NCBI GenBank assembly: GCA_029168955.1
Contig: JAPDOI010000706.1
Location: 216,001-280,000 of the forward strand
Direction: 5' to 3'
DNA: 64,000 bases
Source of the DNA: Aplectana chamaeleonis
Lineage: Eukaryota; Nematoda; Chromadorea; Rhabditida; Cosmocercidae
Shown here: one piece after another, positions 30,868 to 42,456 of the stretch
Layout: every line of letters begins with the position of its first letter
Position numbering within the stretch: position 1 is the first letter of the stretch
Notes under the pieces: model-generated
What the model saw: only the letters and a program-made list of their open reading frames with translations
Database searches by the model: none
Told to the model about the DNA's origin: nothing
Translations under genes and position numbers: made by a program

Positions 30868-33848
30868 CTTTACATGACACCCTGATGACGTCATCAGATG
30901 CCCTATGTACTTTACATGACACCCTGATGACGTCATCAGATGCCCTATGTACTTTACATGACACCCTGATGACGTCATCAGATGCCCTATGTACTTTACA
31001 TGACATCCTGATGACGTCATCAGATGCCCTATGTACTTTACATGACACCCTGATGACGTCATCAGATGCCCTATGTACTTTACATGACACCCTGATGACG
31101 TCATCAGATGCCCTATGTACTTTACATGACACCCTGATGACGTCATCAGGTGCCCTATGTACTTTACATGACATCCTGATGACGTCATCAGATGCCCTAT
31201 GTACTTTACATGACATCCTGATGACGTCATCAGATGCCCTATGTACTTTACATGACACCCTGATGACGTCATCAGATGCCCTATGTACTTTATTTAAATG
31301 ACACCCTGATGACGTCATCAGATGCCCTATGTACTTTACATGACACCTTGATGACGTCATCAGATGCCCTATGTACTTTACATGACACCCTGATGACGTC
31401 ATCAGATGCCCTATGTACTTTACATGACACCCTGATGACGTCATCAGATGCCCTATGTACTTTACATGACACCCTGATGACGTCATCAGATGCCCTATGT
31501 ACTTTACATGACACCCTGATGACGTCATCAGATGCCCTATGTACTTTACATGACACCCTGATGACGTCATCAGATGCCCTATGTACTTTACATGACAGCC
31601 TGATGACGTCATCAGATGCCCTATGTACTTTACATGACACCCTGATGACGTCATCAGATGCCCTATATGTAATTTTTACATGACACCCTGATGACCTCAT
31701 CAGATGCCCTATGTACTTTACATGACACCCTGATGACGTCATCAGGTGCCCTATGTACTTTACATGACATCCTGATGACGTCATCAGATGCCCTATGTAC
31801 TTTACATGACATCCTGATGACGTCATCAGATGCCCTATGTACTTATGACATGACACCCTGATGACGTCATCAGATGCCCTATGTAATTTTACGACACCCT
31901 GATGACGTCATCAGATGCCTATGCTACGCGACACTGATGACGTCATCAGATGCCCTATGCTTTACATGACACCCTGATGACGTCATCAGATGCCCTATGT
32001 ACTTTACATGACACCCTGATGACGTCATCAGATGCCCTATGTACTTTACATGACACCCTGATGACGTCAACAGGTGCCCTATGGACTTTACATGACACTC
32101 TGATGACGGCATCAGATGCCCTATGTACTTTATATGATTACGACATCCCTGGATGACGTCATCAGATGCCCTATGTACTTTACATGACATCCTGATGACG
32201 TCATCAGATGCCCTATGTACTTTACATGACATCCTGATGACGTCATCAGATGCCCTATGTACTTTACATGACACCCTGATGACGTCATCAGATGCCCTAT
32301 GTACTTTACATGACACCCTGATGACGTCATCAGATGCCCTATGTCTTTACATGACACCTGATGACGTCACTGATGCTACGCAGCACCTGGTAACTCATCA
32401 CCCTGATGACGTCATCAGATGCCCTATGTACTTTTACATGACACCCTGATGACCTCATGATTGACTTTACGCTGACACCTGATGACGTCATCAGATGCCC
32501 TATGTACTTTACATGACACCCTGATGACGTCATCAGATGCCCTATGTACTTTACATGACACCCTGATGACGTCATCAGATGCCCTATGTACTTTACATGA
32601 CATCCTGATGACGTCATCAGATGCCCTATGTACTTTACATGACATCCTGATGACGTCATCAGAGGCCCTATGTACTTTACCTGACACCTGATGACGTCAT
32701 CAGATGCCCTATGTACTTTACATGACACCCTGATGACGTCATCAGGTGCCTATGTACTTTACATGACATCCTGATGACGTCATCAGATGCCCTATGTACT
32801 TTACATGACATCCTGATGACGTCATCAGATGCCCTATGTACTTTACATGACACCCTGATGACGTCATCAGATGCCCTATGTACTTTACATGACACCCTGA
32901 TGACGTCATCAGGTGTCCTATGTACTTTACATGACATCCTGATGACGTCATCAGATGCCCTATCTACTTTACATGACATCCTGATGACGTCATCAGATGC
33001 CCTATGTACTTTACATGACACCCTGATGACGTCATCAGATGCCCTATGTACTTTACATGACACCCTGATGACGTCATCAGATGCCCTATGTACTTTACAT
33101 GACATCCTGATGACGTCATCAGATGCCCTATGTACTTTACATGACATCCTGATGACGTCATCAGATGCCCTATGTACTTTACATGACATCCTGATGACGT
33201 CATCAGATGCCCTATGTACTTTACATGACACCCTGATGACGTCATCAGATGCCCTATGTACTTTACATGACACCCTGATGACGTCATCAGATGCCCTATG
33301 TACTTTACATGACACCCTGATGACGTCATCAGATGCCCTATGTACTTTACATGACACCCTGATGACGTCATCAGATGCCCTATGTACTTTACATGACACC
33401 CTGATGACGTCATCAGATGCCCTATGTACTTTACATGACACCCTGATGACGTCATCAGATGCCCTATGTACTTTACATGACATGATGACGTGTCATCAGA
33501 TGCCCTATGTAACTTTACATGACATCCTGATGACGTCGTCAGATGCCCTATGTACTTTACACTGACACCCCTGATGACGTCATCAGATGCCCTATGTACT
33601 TTACATGACACCCTGATGACGTCATCAGATGCCCTATGTACTTTACATGACACCCTGATGACGTCATCAAGTGCCCTATGTACTTTACATGACATCCTGA
33701 TGACGTCATCAGATGCCCTATGTACTTTACATGACACCCTGATGACGTCATCAGATGCCCTATGTACTTTACATGACACCCTGATGACGTCATCAGATGC
33801 CCTATGTACTTTACATGACACCCTGATGACGTCATCAGATGCCCTATG
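30868..33848. repeat. 42-bp satellite array, left block (~71 units)
   Basis: Each unit contains CTGATGACGTCATCAG, a perfect 16-bp palindrome with the CRE/ATF core TGACGTCA, followed by ATGCCCTATGTACTTTACAT. Variants differ mainly at the ACACCC/ACATCC position. The stretch 31,850-32,470 is degenerate with indels. Unit length 42 is divisible by three, so long spurious frames appear on both strands. Confidence 0.97.
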
Positions 33849-33850
33849 TA

Positions 33851-35135
33851 TTAGGTCTAGAAGTTAATTTCCGCGTTTTTACTCTTTTTACACTATTGAA
33901 AACTGGACATACTTAAACAAAATTTTTATTCAAAATAATTTCCGTCATTAATAACAACCATTTCCCAGAGTTTGGGTAACTTATGGATTCCATCATAATA
34001 AAATTTTTCTGGTTTGGCCTCCACCCATTCATCGAGCCATTTTTTGACATCTTGACGATCTTGAAAGCGCTGCTTCGCTAGACCATGCGCCATTGACCGG
34101 AAAAGGTGATAATCCGACGGGGCGATGTCTGGAGAGTACGGCAGGTGCGGTAAGACTTCCCATTTGAACTCTTTTAGCGTATCCTTTACCGTTCGAGCAA
34201 CATGAGGTCGAGCGTTATCATGAAGCAATATGACTTTTTCGTGTCGACTCGCCCATTCTGGTCTCTTTGCTTCGATTTCATGCCGCAATTGCGCTAGTTG
34301 ATGTTGATAGCGATTCGCAGTAACTGTTTCGCCAGGTTGAAGAAGTTCATAGTACAGTATACCGCGTTGATCCCACCATATGCACAGTAAGACCTTCTTC
34401 CCGTGGATGTTTGGTTTTGCGGTCGAAGTTGTTGTTTCACCAGGACTAACCCACGATTTTCTTCGCTTCGGATTGTCGTAGTACACCCACTTTTCATCGC
34501 CAGTTATGATGCGGTGTAAAAAGACTTTCTTTGGAATCGGTCCAACAAGATTTGTGAAGTTGTTTTTCTCTGCTCTTTGTTGCGTTCTGAGAGCTCATAG
34601 GGGATCCATTTTCCTTCCTTTTGAATCTTCCCCATTGCCTTCAATCGAATAGAAATTGCTTTTTGGGTGACGCCGAGAGATGCCGCGAGCTGTTCTTGCG
34701 TTTGAGCCGAATCTTGATCCAACAAAGCCTGAAGTTCTTCGTCTTCGAACTTTTTGCCTGTCCTGGTCGATCTTTGTCCTTAACGTCAAAATCACCCGAT
34801 TTGAAACGCTGAAACCATTCTTGGCAGGTTCTTATGGATGGAGCAGCATCCCCGTAAGCTTGGGCAAGCATTTGGTGCGCGTCAGTGGCTTTCTTCTTGA
34901 GATGAAAAAGGAAAAGGAGAGCTTCCCGCAAATGGCGTTTTTCCGGCACAAAAGTTGACATATTCTGAAACTAAAATAATACTTTTTTTATAAGGTACGT
35001 GAAGCAAGTTATATATCAATAGAAAGCTGATAATACAGTGAGCATTATAACATAAAATTCGTTATATAAAAATAATTTTATTTTTTACAAAATATCAATA
35101 ACAACAAAAACGCGGAAATTAACTTCTAGACCTAA
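33851..35135 (-). mobile_element. mariner transposon, 1,285 bp, perfect 30-bp TIRs
   Basis: TIRs 33851-33880 and 35106-35135 are identical (TTAGGTCTAGAAGTTAATTT and on to CCGCGTTTTT). The target TA of the satellite motif TGTACTTT is duplicated (33849-33850 and 35136-35137). The surrounding satellite supplies the exact empty site. The length is standard for mariner. Confidence 0.97.
33926..34961 (-). pseudogene. mariner transposase with two frameshifts
   Basis: The minus-strand product is spread over three frames. N-terminal: REALLFLFHLKKKATDAHQM and the second helix-turn-helix VTQKAISIRLKAMGKI. Then the WIPYEL box (family WVPHEL), then the catalytic core: ITGDEKWVYYDN (first Asp), ILLHDNARPHVA (second Asp) and YSPDIAPSDYHLFRSM (third Asp), the DD34D pattern of mariner. 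One frameshift lies near 34730-34760 and a single-base loss near 34535. All catalytic residues survive. It encodes the cut-and-paste enzyme that binds the TIRs and inserts at TA; this copy cannot make an intact protein. Confidence 0.95.
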
Positions 35136-35137
35136 TA

Positions 35138-37748
35138 CTTTACATGACACCCTGATGACGTCATCAGATGCCCTATGTACTTTACATGACACCCTGATGA
35201 CGTCATCAGGTGCCCTATGTACTTTACATGACATCCTGATGACGTCATCAGATGCCCTATGTACTTTACATGACACCCTGATGACGTCATCAGATGCCCT
35301 ATGTACTTTACATGACATCCTGATGACGTCATCAGATGCCCTATGTACTTTACATGACAACCTGATGACGTCATCAGATGCCCTATGTACTTTACATGAC
35401 ACCCTGATGACGTCATCAGATGCCCTATGTACTTTACATGACACCCTGATGACGTCATCAGATGCCCTATGTACTTTACATGACACCCTGATGACGTCAT
35501 CAGATGCCCTATGTACTTTACATGACACCCTGATAACGTCATCAGATGCCCTATGTACTTTACATGACATCTTGATGACGTCATCAGATGCCCTATGTAC
35601 TTTACATGACACCCTTATGACGTCATCAGATGCCCTATGTACTTTACATGACACCTTGATGACGTCATCAGATGCCCTATGTACTTTACATGACATCCTG
35701 ATGACGTCATCAGATGCCCTATGTACTTTACATGACACCCTGATGACGTCATCAGATGCCCAATGTACTTTACATGACATCCTGATGACGTCATCAGATG
35801 CCCTATGTACTTTACATGACACCCTGATGACGTCATCAGATGCCCTATGTACTTTACATGACACCCTGATGACGTCATCAGATGCCCTATGTACTTTACA
35901 TGACACCCTGATGACGTCATCAGATGCCCTATGTACTTTACATGACACCCTGATGACGTCATCAGATGCCCTATGTACTTTACATGACACCCTGATGACG
36001 TCATCAGATGCCCTATGTACTTTACATGACACCCTGATGACGTCATCAGATGCCCTATGTACTTTACATGACACCCTGATGACGTCATCAGGTGCCCTAT
36101 GTACTTTTACATGACATCCTGATCACGTCATCCGATTCCCTTTGTACTTTCCATGACACCCTGATGACGTCATCAGATGCCCTATGTCCTTTACATGACA
36201 CCTTGATAACGCCATCAGATGCCCTATGTACTTTACATGACACCCTGATGACGTCATCAGATGCCCTATGTACTTTACATGACACCTTGATAACGTCATC
36301 AGATGCCCTATGTACTTTACATGACATCTTGATGACGTCATCAGATGCCCTATGTACTTTACATGACACCCTTATGACGTCATCAGATGCCCCATGTACT
36401 TTTTCATGACACCTTGATGACGTCATCAGATGCCCTATGTACTTTACATGACATCCTGATGACGTCATCAGATGCCCTATGTACTTTACATGACACCCTG
36501 ATGACGTCATCAGATGCCCAATGTACTTTACATGACATCCTGATGACGTCATCAGATGCCCTATGTACTTTACATGACACCCTGATGACGTCATCAGATG
36601 CCCTATGTACTTTACATGACACCCTGATGACGTCATCAGATGCCCTATGTACTTTACATGACACCCTGATGACGTCATCAGATGCCCTATGTACTTTTAC
36701 ATGACACCCTGATGACGTCATCAGATGCCCTATGTACTTTACATGACACCCTGATGACGTCATCAGATGCCCTATGTACTTTACATGACACCCTGATGAC
36801 GTCATCAGATGCCCTATGTACTTTACATGACACCCTGATGACGTCATCAGATGCCCTATGTACTTTACATGACATCCTGATGACGTCATCAGATGCCCTA
36901 TGTACTTTACATGACACCCTGATGACGTCATCAGATGCCCTATGTACTTTACATGACACCCTGATGACGTCATCAGATGCCCTATGTACTTTACATGACA
37001 CCCTGATGACGTCATCAGATGCCCTATGTACTTTACATGACACCCTGATGACGTCATCAGATGCCCTATGTACTTTACGTGACACCCTTATGACGTCATC
37101 AGATGCCCTATGTACTTTACATGACATCTTGATGACGTCATCAGATGCCCTATGTACTTTACATGACACCCTGATGACGTCATCAGATGCCCTATGTACT
37201 TTACATGACATCTTGATGACGTCATCAGATGCCCTATGTACTTTACATGACATCTTGATGACGTCATCAGATGCCCTATGTACTTTACATGACATCTTGA
37301 TGACGTCATCAGATGCCCTATGTACTTTACATGACATCTTGATGACGTCATCAGATGCCCTATGTACTTTACATGACACCCTGATGACGTCATCAGATGC
37401 CCTATGTACTTTACGTGACACCCTTATGACGTCATCAGATGCCCTATGTACTTTACATGACATCTTGATGACGTCATCAGATGCCCTATGTACTTTACAT
37501 GACACCCTGATGACGTCATCAGATGCCCTATGTACTTTACATGACATCTTGATGACGTCATCAGATGCCCTATGTAACTTTTACATGACATCTTGATGAC
37601 GTCATCAGATGCCCTATGTACTTTACATGACATCTTGATGACGTCATCAGATGCCCTATGTACTTTACATGACATCTTGATGACGTCATCAGATGCCCTA
37701 TGTACTTTACATGACATCTTGATGACGTCATCAGATGCCCTATGTACT
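35138..37748. repeat. 42-bp satellite array, right block (~62 units)
   Basis: Same unit as the left block. Marker variants (GATAACG, ATCTTGATG, CTTATGACG, CCTTGATG, CCCAATG) recur in the same order about 758 bp apart (35531-35759 and 36289-36517), so a block of about 18 units was duplicated. The last ~600 bp is enriched in the ACATCTTG variant, a sign of local homogenisation. The array ends at CCCTATGTACTGATAGCC. Confidence 0.97.
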
Positions 37749-38095
37749 GATAGCCTGCGACCACTGGCAGTGGCTAGTGGCGCGAACGAGGAACGAGGGA
37801 CGCGTTACAAGAAAAAACGCGAATTTTAGCTAAGCTTCCGCCGATCTAACTTTGTTAATTTTCAATCGATTTGGCTCAAATTTTGTCAGCGGGTGTCTTC
37901 TATACTCTCTCACTTATATCCAGAAGGAAATCTCTAGAAAATTTGTTTTACAGGTTTTATTAACTACTTTACCAAAATCTAAGTGATCACAAGTGCCAGG
38001 CAAAACCAAACCTCTCCAGCCGCTTCGCGGCTGGAGCGATAAGGAGGTTCCGACGAAAAAGCCACCGCTCCGCGCTGTGATAATCGAAATCAACA
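37749..38095. other. Unassigned flank of the satellite with repeat ends
   Basis: A CTCCAGCCGCTTCGCGGCTGGAG hairpin lies near 38016-38038; a related CTCTCCAGCCGC is at 26110. The GACGAAAAAGCCACCGCTCC segment after it matches the inner end of the 6.24-kb element TIRs (about 9462 and 14322). Confidence 0.45.
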
Positions 38096-38417
38096 GGGGT
38101 CGTATTCGCCAACAACCCGCCGAGGGTAGTCGAAGGGAAGCGGAAGGGATGATACCGCGCGCGGCAGAGGAGCAGATCAACCCATCTTACACCATGTAAG
38201 ATGGAAATGCAAACTGTGTTACTTATCGATATCACTGCGAAAAGATAAAGATTCCATAGCGAAGCGGCCATTTTTCAGCTATGCTATTCGAAAAATTCCG
38301 GCGGTCGCGAGGGAAGCCAAGGGAAGCGAGAGGTGGCCGTGGAGCGCGCGTTTTGTACTGAAATTTCACCTCATTTACCCTTCGACTACCCGGCGGGTTA
38401 TTGGCGAATATGACCCC
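38096..38417. mobile_element. Inverted-repeat element, ~320 bp
   Basis: GGGGTCGTATTCGCCAACAA with CCCGCCGAGGGTAGTCGAA at the left is mirrored by TTCGACTACCCGGCGGGTTA with TTGGCGAATATGACCCC at the right. Arms are about 42 bp. No certain target duplication and no coding capacity. Confidence 0.65.
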
Positions 38418-38454
38418 AGGTCACTACGGCGGTACCAGAGTTTACATATAATTC

Positions 38455-38606
38455 AGTTCCGCAATCGCGTTCAGTCCTCATTGTCACAATCGTAGAAGCG
38501 AAGCGGTTGTTTTTAAAAAATTCAACTAGAATCATTCTTAAAACAACCGCTTCGCTTCTACGATTGTGATAATGAGACTTTGCGGACTGAACGCGATTGC
38601 GGAACT
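38455..38606. mobile_element. Small foldback element, ~150 bp
   Basis: AGTTCCGCAATCGCGTTCAG at the left and CTGAACGCGATTGCGGAACT at the right close a hairpin whose arms also share ACAATCGTAGAAGCGAAGCG. It is a hairpin MITE without coding capacity. Confidence 0.75.
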
Positions 38607-38719
38607 AGATCATACATACATACATACAAACATCGGGACATAACTGCTACAAGTATAAGGATACGCTGGCCTAACCTCATTTTAAACGTGCATATATACT
38701 GCCTCAGTGGTCATCCCTT

Positions 38720-38945
38720 ACGTGACTGGATGGTGTGGCGCGTTGTCGCCCTACTGTCGTCAGCAAGGTCAGTGGTTCGATCCCGCGGGCATTCACTTTT
38801 TCACATGCATGTGCAATGGTTTAGGACGTGAATTATCTCTCGTACGTTCCCGTCAGCAGAGTTTGGTGCAATGCGATGCATCGCTGTTGATGAAGCGGAG
38901 CTCGCGAGTTCGCCTCCCAAGGAGATAAATTTTGCAAACAAGTAT
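38720..38945 (+). repeat. tRNA-like (SINE head?) sequence
   Basis: An A-box-like TGGCGCGTTGTCG (38736) and a perfect B-box GGTTCGATCCC (38774-38784) lie about 40 bp apart, the spacing of an internal pol III promoter. No acceptor stem closes, so it is not a functional tRNA. It could be a tRNA-derived SINE; its tail is not clearly defined. Confidence 0.4.
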
Positions 38946-39042
38946 GTATGCGGCAGTTCCCAGTAAGATTGAGGGTGACAACGATGTCTCGACTATCAAT
39001 CCCACCTCATACCTGTGACATGATCGTGGTTCTAAACTCTCA

Positions 39043-39255
39043 GTTCTGGCTAGTTTGCTGTCGCCCCAAAGTCCTTACAATTAGTGTGCCGGACGGCGAC
39101 CCCTTTATGCAATGTGTGGGATGCTTTCGCCATATAGTTGTGCACGCTATATCGCTCGAACGTTCACTGTGTTTACTCAAACGTCTGCTGGGTTCAGTAG
39201 AAGCAGGGGCACCAACGAGCAGGTACCAACAAACTTCTATACATACACCCTACAG
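39043..39255 (-). repeat. RTE 5' leader fragment, reverse orientation
   Basis: Diverged inverted copy of 21366-21590 (shares GTGCACGCTATATCGCTCGA and GCAGGGGCACCAACGAGCAG). It is isolated from any ORF and cut at 39256. Confidence 0.7.
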
Positions 39256-40721
39256 AAGTACAGTAGCGGACAAAAGTACCAGAACACCCACTTCTAGTTT
39301 TCCTCTTGCTTCTCGGCTAAAATCGGAACGTAACGCGAGAATTCTGGCAATTTAAAGGAGTGCCCAATTTTGCGTAAACCTCTGTTTCGAAGTTGTTTTT
39401 GCAGGACTGGTTAGAGAGTTACGAAGTTTCGAGTAGGAATCACGAAGGTGACTTGCTGCCGACGGAGATGGCCATCTGTGTAAAATAGGGTTCCCCTCGA
39501 TTCTGTCAAAAATAAGAATTTTCGAAATGTGCTAATATGGAAACATTCTAGTATGCCCGCTATTGTTGGAACACTGAAATATTGCGAATGCACAAATCAT
39601 AAAGATTCTGGTTGGCGTTTAGGTGCGCAATATCAAAATACCGCCTGGAAGTTGTTTGCCCTCAGAACCAAAGTGGAACCTCCTCTCACAAAAATTTTTT
39701 ACAGACACCCTTACAGAGGTTAACCAATGCTAGAAGTTTGGTCAACAGATGTAGCTGTTCGGAATAATTACATAATGCTCGGAAGAATCCCTGCTTTTCT
39801 GTGGAAAATCCTCTTGTGAACTGTATTAGAATTGACTTCAAAACAACGCGTTTCACTATTAATCTACTGCTGGTCAACATATCTTACAGTGGTGCATTTC
39901 TCTTCACATTACAAAATGATAGACGCGAAAGACTGTATCCGGCAGAATGTTGTATTCCGATATTTTGCCCGCTACGTCTAACCTAGGACTGATGATTGAG
40001 AACAACTGTCTATGTCTTGATTATCTTTTCGATTGTGCCTTTTCTTTAAAAAAATTCAATTAGCCAATCTATTTCAAATATAATAGTAGGGCTGGAAAAT
40101 GGCACCCAAGATAGGTATATCATACATAGCTGCGCCAGGACTTCCTACAATTAAGAGAGTCATTATTCAGACACGCTTAATTTTTTGTTCAAAGATAACA
40201 CGAACCACTGAAAAGCTGCTCATAGATTTTGGTCAAAGCGCTTTCTCGCGCTTTTAGGTCCCCGTCATAGCCGGCTGATCGGCTGTAGCCATCCCGGTCG
40301 ATTAGCATCTACCTCATGCGAATCGGGTGTAAAAAAATTCACCCGTTGTGACCGGACTGAGCACGCTTGTGCCGTCTGGGGCCGCCCCAGTCGATACGCG
40401 TGTAATGCATTGCTCACTCATGTCGAACAATCCCAACGATGTGGCCGCACTGAGCCGGTCACAGTGCTCTCGAATAAGCTTGCAAAATCGATTGGCATGC
40501 AGCCTATACACTAAGAGCGATGCGGGATCACTAGGGACTAGAGAGGTCGGCTCAGTCCGCTCTTGGGCCAACTATGACGGGGGGCGTTAGCGCTCTCTTT
40601 CGATAACTGATCGTTTCTGAATCTAGTGTGCTGTACACTGTGCGAGCACCGTAGGCAGTTGCTAAACGTTATGTATACTGTATAGCTCGATCTGAAAATC
40701 CTCGACAACTCCACGACTGAC
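39256..40721. other. Inserted material between two halves of a repeat
   Basis: Starts with TACAGTAGCGGACAAAAGTA, a Tc1/mariner-like end, but its partner end was not found. Near 40260-40580 a CCCCGTCATAG / CTATGACGGGG pair suggests a further small element. No gene recognised. Confidence 0.4.
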
Positions 40722-40997
40722 ACAGTCAATGACAGCTCAAAACTAATTTTTAAAATCGAAGCTATCATTTGTGAATTCGAGAAAATATATCCGAAAAACA
40801 GGATAAATTATTCGAAAATTCGAAAAAATTATCTGAGGTTTCGAAAACTTTGATTTAATATTTTAAAAATCTGTTTTTCGAATACATTCAAAGTTCGAAA
40901 AGCCCCATTTTCAAGTTTATTCGAAAATTTGAAATTCGAAATATTTGATTTTCGAATACATTCGAAGAATTCGAAACGTTTTACAGTTCTGCCCAAG
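40722..40997. repeat. AT-rich TTCGAA-dense repeat, copy 2 (inverted)
   Basis: Inverted copy of 20860-21245: it shares AATGACAGCTCAAA, GAATTCGAGAAAATATAT-like sequence and the end ACAGTTCTGCCCAAGTA. The match resumes after the MITE at 41000-41559. Confidence 0.65.
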
Positions 40998-40999
40998 TA

Positions 41000-41559
41000 C
41001 TCAGACAAACCATCGCTCGGAGCGGGACCGGCTCCTCCCAATTATGACGTCATCGCCCGGAGAGCGGCCGAGGGGCGAACTGGCACAGCGGTCCCTGTCT
41101 GGTGCGAATAGCCGCCTCGGCCGCTGTTTGTTTGTTGTTTGCGATTACGCGTATTCATAACATTGTGTTATATAAAAATGTTTGCTACATAAAGTGTTAT
41201 AATATTCAAAGTGTTTTTCGTTTTATATATCTTTCTACTCTTGAGACTCAAGGAAGAAGGGAGAAAAATGAGGAAAAAGAAGAGGAAGAAAAGAAGGACT
41301 GGGAGAAGAGGGAAGAAGAAAGAGAACGAAATAAAGAAGCAGAAACGAGTAAATAAACGAAGAGAAGCCATCGGTGAAGCTACGCTCATTCGCCCGAAGA
41401 GCCACCGCAGTGCCAACTGGGACCGAAGGTCGCTGGGACTGCTGTCGCCCGGAGAGCGGCTTCTGTGGCCCTAGTAGATAACTAATTTTCGCTCGGAGCG
41501 GAGAGACAGCGTCGCTCGAGTCGCTCTTTGGTGCCGCTCCGAGCGATGGTTTATCTGAG
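41000..41559. mobile_element. TA-flanked MITE, 560 bp
   Basis: Ends CTCAGACAAACCATCGCTCG and CGAGCGATGGTTTATCTGAG are flanked by TA (40998-40999 and 41560-41561). Removing it joins CCCAAG-TA-AAGTCAATA, which matches the empty counterpart CTCAAG-TA-TAGTCAATA (reverse of 20860). A purine-rich tract lies at 41250-41345. Confidence 0.85.
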
Positions 41560-41561
41560 TA

Positions 41562-41970
41562 AAGTCAATACATTATCGCCCGGATTTCTTGCAAGAAACG
41601 TCACTTGGATGCGGTTTTAGAGCAAACAAAGCGCCACGATTGTTTAGTTGCTTATCAAAGTTTGAGGTTATATGTACATTGAAAGATTTATTTATTACAA
41701 TAACAACAGTCTTAACTTCAAATCATATTTATGCCCAATTGGGTTCGAAATACATATAACAGCGGAAAAGTGTACACAAATTCATTGCTACATGCCTATG
41801 TGTGTAATCCTAAACATACGGAAATTATACATGCATGCAAGAAGCCCTGAAAGTCGGAAAAGGGTAACGCGTGGTGTGCGCAAGTGTTACTATTGCACCA
41901 GAACTCTCTATCATGCTGAACTCCTCGACTACGAAAATGATCACAACTGAAAAAGATGTGAGGTCAATCC
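41562..41970 (-). other. Probable 3' UTR region of the exon at 41971
   Basis: Downstream of the minus-strand stop, overlapping AATAAA signals (reverse of TTTATTTATT at about 41688) lie about 280 bp away, a plausible poly(A) site. A 92-codon plus-strand frame across it has no support. Confidence 0.35.
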
Positions 41971-42081
41971 TCAGTCGGAAGAGATAACCGGAGGAGGAAG
42001 AGCATCATCATTGCCACCATAAATTCCTTTGAGCTTTTGAGCTCTTCGTCGATTATTCTCAGCCAGCCGATCAGCTTCCCT
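41971..42081 (-). CDS. Probable terminal exon, unrecognised protein
   Basis: A minus-strand acceptor GTGTTTACAG immediately precedes a 36-codon frame plus stop: READRLAENNRRRAQKLKGI then YGGNDDALPPPVISSD. Codon use is even and the frame starts in phase 0. The charged first half looks helical and the tail is flexible. A downstream poly(A) signal at about 41690 fits a gene end. The preceding intron would contain the TTAA MITE at 42137 and its nested hAT-like element. Upstream exons are not recognised and the protein family is unknown to me. Confidence 0.45.
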   Translation of the reverse strand, partial: READRLAENNRRRAQKLKGIYGGNDDALPPPVISSD

Positions 42082-42456
42082 CTGTAAACACCGAATTAAG
42101 CGAAGAATTTCGCACTGTGGACACATTTCTGATTAAAGGCAGGGTTCGCGATAAAAACGATTTCTGAGTTCTCTCCGGGAGAATGTAGATTTGGTCATCA
42201 CAAAAGTAAAAATAAGTGAGAAAACCCGGAAATTTGAGGGGAAAACTCTCAAAAACAAGGAATGCCGGCTAATTACTGGTGTCGGCCGGCCCCCTAATTA
42301 ATGAGATATTTATTAATGCTTGCTTATCCGCCATTTATAATGCTGGTAACATAGTCAGTAGTCACCACAGATGCTCAGAAATCACTTTAAAAGCAAAACA
42401 AAAGTTGGCAAGACAGGATATTATAGAAACTTCGATAATTTGAGGCGGGTGGACAC

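Noticed and set aside
30755..37717. Long open frames in the satellite (up to about 330 codons, MTSSDALCTLHDTL-type and reverse)
   Set aside because: The 42-bp unit is divisible by three and stop-free in several frames, so long frames arise on both strands at once. There are no flanking exons or start context.
30868..37748. The tandem 42-bp array could be mistaken for a CRISPR array
   Set aside because: The repeats are directly contiguous without unique spacers, the unit is a plain satellite, and the surroundings are a nematode-like genome without cas genes.
28018..37748. Shared GACGTC between the 21-bp and 42-bp arrays as evidence of common origin
   Set aside because: Only a 6-7 bp match within otherwise unrelated units of different period; coincidence cannot be excluded.
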